Positions 12,806-14,674 of a DNA stretch of 14,674 bases are shown here, piece by piece. Location of the stretch: positions 1 through 14,674 of the forward strand of contig JAYWHK010000017.1 of NCBI GenBank assembly GCA_043777755.1, read 5' to 3'. Both the position numbers and the translations under genes were made by a program. Position 1 is the stretch's first letter; every line of letters begins with the position of its first letter. This DNA comes from CANHEE01 sp043777755 (GTDB taxonomy: Bacteria > Bacteroidota > Bacteroidia > Chitinophagales > Saprospiraceae). Under the pieces are notes generated by a model. The model had not been told where the DNA came from. It did not search any database and saw only the letters and a list, made by a program, of their open reading frames with translations.

Positions 12806-14356
12806 CTATTTTGTTAATAGTCCGCTATTCTTTATAGTACCATTGTTAGATTTTAATACATAGTAATATGCTCCTTTTGTTAAAGATTCTAAACCTTCAA
12901 CTATATTGTTATTATTACCTTCTTCTACGTTTATTGTTTTTGAGAAAGCCAATGTACCATCAACTCTATAAAGGTAAAAATCAACAAACTCGGACTTTAC
13001 TAAGGTACTTAAATCAATCGTTAGCCTGTCAGTAAAGTTTGTAGGATAAACTTTTGTCTCAGATATAAAAGATTGTTTATCTACTTTCAATTTTATATTA
13101 CCCGAAGTAGGTATATTGTTGATGTTTACAAATTCTGTGGGTAAAATACTTTCATCAATAGGAAAAACCTGAGATACATCTTCAATGTTTTCATTTGCTC
13201 TTAATGATATTGTAAATAAATGTTTATCTTCATTTATTTTTTCAATATTACCATCATTACTCAACCAAAGAGAGCGAAGTTCGTTATTTTTAGTGTCAAT
13301 GTTAAGGTTTTCGTTTTTATAATTTGGTATATCCTCACTCTTGACATCAATCAAACTAACTGATTTTTGATTGATTTTGGTAGCAAATTGGAATCCATAA
13401 AGCGTTTCTGCGCTGGGTTTGACCGAAAAAGTAACCGAAAAAATATCTCCTTTTTTGATTGGTGTATTTTGCTCAATATCGAAAATTTGCTGACGTTGCT
13501 GACTACCCACTGCATTACTAAATGAGTTATTATTTGCTTGTAATGTAAGAGGGGTAGAAACACTATTACAATGCCCCGTTTTAAAAGCATCATAAAGTCT
13601 AATTTGCTGTGAAGAGTTCAGTAAAACACCTTCTGGAAAAGGATGATCACTATTGCCTAATACAGTCCATGGGTAACCTGGAATAGTAGTAGGATTATCA
13701 AAATATTGTTTTCCTGCTGACGTAAGTGTATATCCTCCACCAGTACTATTTACGGTTAAGAAATTACGCAAATCCGCAAAAGACCATGATTCAGAGCTAA
13801 ATCCTTGACTTTTATAGTCTGGATAAAGTTTTAATATTACTTTTCTGATAATAACTACATCTTGCATAGATACCCTACCATTCAAAGAAGCGTCCGCTCC
13901 AACATATTGCCAATATTCAGAGAAAGGAATTGTCCCTAAAACGTGACTTTGTATTGCTCCTAAATCACTAACAGATACACCATTGAGAATATCAAAATCT
14001 CTTTTCAATACTACTGAATATGAAGTAACAGGAGGAGGAGAAGATAGTACAACATCTGGAAACAAATGAAAGAAAACACCATCAAAGTTAGCAAATTGAG
14101 TTGCGTTAGGAGAGGTAAATACACTTGGTAAAGCAGGGTGATTTTGAGTTACTGTATTAGTAGACTTTGCAGCGGAAGTCACTGTTACGTCAACATCGTT
14201 CACTCCTTCAAGCGCAAGACTATGGGCTTTTACAACAACCCCGAGTAAAGCAGGAGTACCAGTTGCTTGAGCGAATAGAAAGTTACAGCTTAGTAAGAAT
14301 AATAAGAATACGTTTGTACGTTTGTACGTTTGTACGTTTGAAAAAATTGATTTCAT
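12806..14356 (-). CDS. T9SS cargo protein with dockerin-like domain
   Basis: The 516-aa product has a signal peptide with a long charged n-region (residues 1-16 encoded by an octanucleotide repeat), a hydrophobic core VFLLFLLSCNFLFA and probable cleavage after A29. Residues about 120-178 form a dockerin-type calcium-binding pair: DFDILNGVSVSDL and ADASLNGRVSMQDVVIIRK, the second a canonical 12-residue EF-hand loop (D155 to D166). A cohesin-like or beta-sandwich region (about 300-420), with KKGDIFSVTFSVKPSAETLYGFQFATKI split over several strands, follows. About residues 434-516 resemble a T9SS type A sorting domain, VYPTNFTDRLTIDLSTL at its start. It is probably surface-exposed. Function is unknown. 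Its expression may be phase-variable through the 14309-14340 repeat. Confidence 0.82.
   Translation of the reverse strand: MKSIFSNVQTYKRTNVFLLFLLSCNFLFAQATGTPALLGVVVKAHSLALEGVNDVDVTVTSAAKSTNTVTQNHPALPSVFTSPNATQFANFDGVFFHLFPDVVLSSPPPVTSYSVVLKRDFDILNGVSVSDLGAIQSHVLGTIPFSEYWQYVGADASLNGRVSMQDVVIIRKVILKLYPDYKSQGFSSESWSFADLRNFLTVNSTGGGYTLTSAGKQYFDNPTTIPGYPWTVLGNSDHPFPEGVLLNSSQQIRLYDAFKTGHCNSVSTPLTLQANNNSFSNAVGSQQRQQIFDIEQNTPIKKGDIFSVTFSVKPSAETLYGFQFATKINQKSVSLIDVKSEDIPNYKNENLNIDTKNNELRSLWLSNDGNIEKINEDKHLFTISLRANENIEDVSQVFPIDESILPTEFVNINNIPTSGNIKLKVDKQSFISETKVYPTNFTDRLTIDLSTLVKSEFVDFYLYRVDGTLAFSKTINVEEGNNNNIVEGLESLTKGAYYYVLKSNNGTIKNSGLLTK
14309..14340. repeat. four tandem copies of octamer TACGTTTG
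   Basis: The octamer is repeated exactly four times within codons 7-16 of the dockerin-like T9SS gene (coding-strand unit CAAACGTA). Eight is not a multiple of three, so each copy gained or lost shifts the frame. Translating three copies gives a stop after 21 residues, and five copies a stop after about 24. Four copies keep the frame open. This is the layout of a slipped-strand phase-variation tract. Confidence 0.9.
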
Positions 14357-14481
14357 AAAGATACAAAAAATTTAATGATAAAAAAAGGTTTTTGAAAAGA
14401 AAATTAAAAAAATTTTCCAGCTTTATGAACATGAGTAATAAAATAGGTTTAGGTTGTTGAGAACTATTCCAGTAACTTAAC

Positions 14482-14491
14482 GTTTGCAAAC
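14482..14491. promoter_or_regulatory. GTTTGCAAAC palindrome near predicted start
   Basis: A perfect 10-bp palindrome about 5-14 bases downstream of the transcription start predicted from the promoter at 14503-14534. Its place would suit an operator, but no factor is identified. Confidence 0.3.
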
Positions 14492-14502
14492 AATTAATAA
14501 TG

Positions 14503-14534
14503 CAAATGTATGGCGTGTTAATTAAAAATGCAAA
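14503..14534 (-). promoter_or_regulatory. promoter of the dockerin-like T9SS gene
   Basis: On the minus strand TTTG (14534-14531) and TACATTTG (14510-14503) are separated by 20 bases and match the Bacteroidota consensus. The start would be near 14496, leaving a 5' leader of about 140 bases. In the 318-base stretch 14357-14674 no gene was supported; it holds this promoter, two palindromes and a repeat copy. Confidence 0.5.
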
Positions 14535-14549
14535 TCCATAAGTCGAAAA

Positions 14550-14563
14550 GTTAAAATTTTAAC
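14550..14563. promoter_or_regulatory. GTTAAAATTTTAAC palindrome
   Basis: A perfect 14-bp palindrome about 15 bases upstream of the -33 element of the promoter at 14503-14534, a typical site for an activator. No regulator is identified, and chance is possible in AT-rich DNA. Confidence 0.3.
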
Positions 14564-14628
14564 ATTTGGCACATATACCACTACTGAGCGGCACGGTTTT
14601 ATTAAGCGGAATTAAATTTTATAATTAC

Positions 14629-14646
14629 TTGATAATCAATATTTTG
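14629..14646. repeat. TTGATNATCAA palindrome, copy 2
   Basis: TTGATAATCAATATTTTG matches 1481-1498 at all positions but the palindrome centre and the last base. It also lies within an 8-bp inverted repeat, TTACTTGA (14625-14632) with TCAAGTAA (14661-14668). It is upstream of a minus-strand gene, as copy 1 is, but much farther from it. Confidence 0.3.
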
Positions 14647-14674
14647 TGCTATTAAGTTTTTCAAGTAAAGTAGC

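Noticed and set aside
14283..14489. 68-codon minus-strand frame overlapping the start of the dockerin-like gene
   Set aside because: It would need a TTG start at the predicted transcription start, has low-complexity composition, and shifts out of the cargo frame. It does show the product end reached if one octamer copy is lost.
7..14674. CRISPR arrays, tRNAs, rRNAs, integrases, insertion sequences
   Set aside because: Scanned for by eye on both strands. No spaced repeats, cloverleaf or transposase motifs were seen.

Overview
The window is AT-rich chromosomal DNA from a member of the Bacteroidota, probably a Cytophagales-like lineage. The evidence is the mutY-ssb-gldE cluster, two secreted proteins with C-terminal type IX secretion (T9SS) sorting domains, Bacteroidota promoters of the TTG-N19-21-TAnnTTTG type, weak Shine-Dalgarno sites and an abundance of Lys/Asn/Ile. 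The species cannot be read from the sequence. No tRNA, rRNA, CRISPR array, integrase or transposase gene was seen.

Positions 1-3470 form an accessory minus-strand block. In transcription order it holds a promoter at about 3469-3439, a 16-codon isoleucine-rich leader peptide, a strong terminator whose loop can pair with the bases just after the leader stop codon, a broken 5' copy of a secreted SH3-domain gene, a 93-aa probable antitoxin overlapping an AbiEii-type nucleotidyltransferase, the intact secreted SH3-domain gene, a REP-like palindrome, an uncharacterised 404-aa protein, and a 37-codon ORF coupled to it by a TAATG overlap. A small promoter-plus-terminator unit on the plus strand (about 57-159) looks like a small RNA gene converging on this block.

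Positions 3632-6850 (minus strand) hold a lipoprotein, the topoisomerase IV ATPase subunit ParE and a DUF2306 membrane protein. ParC is not next to ParE. Positions 6948-10162 (plus strand) hold mutY (GTG start), ssb and gldE (TTG start), closed by a strong terminator that works in both directions. Positions 10247-14674 (minus strand) carry two separately terminated T9SS cargo genes: a beta-helix protein with SprB-like modules and a dockerin-like protein. The signal-peptide region of the dockerin-like gene contains four exact copies of an octanucleotide, whose gain or loss would truncate the protein.

The two strongest leads are the candidate ribosome-mediated attenuator in front of the toxin-antitoxin block and the octamer repeat that could switch a secreted protein on and off. 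The SH3-gene 5' ends flanking the toxin-antitoxin pair also suggest an insertion or recombination history.
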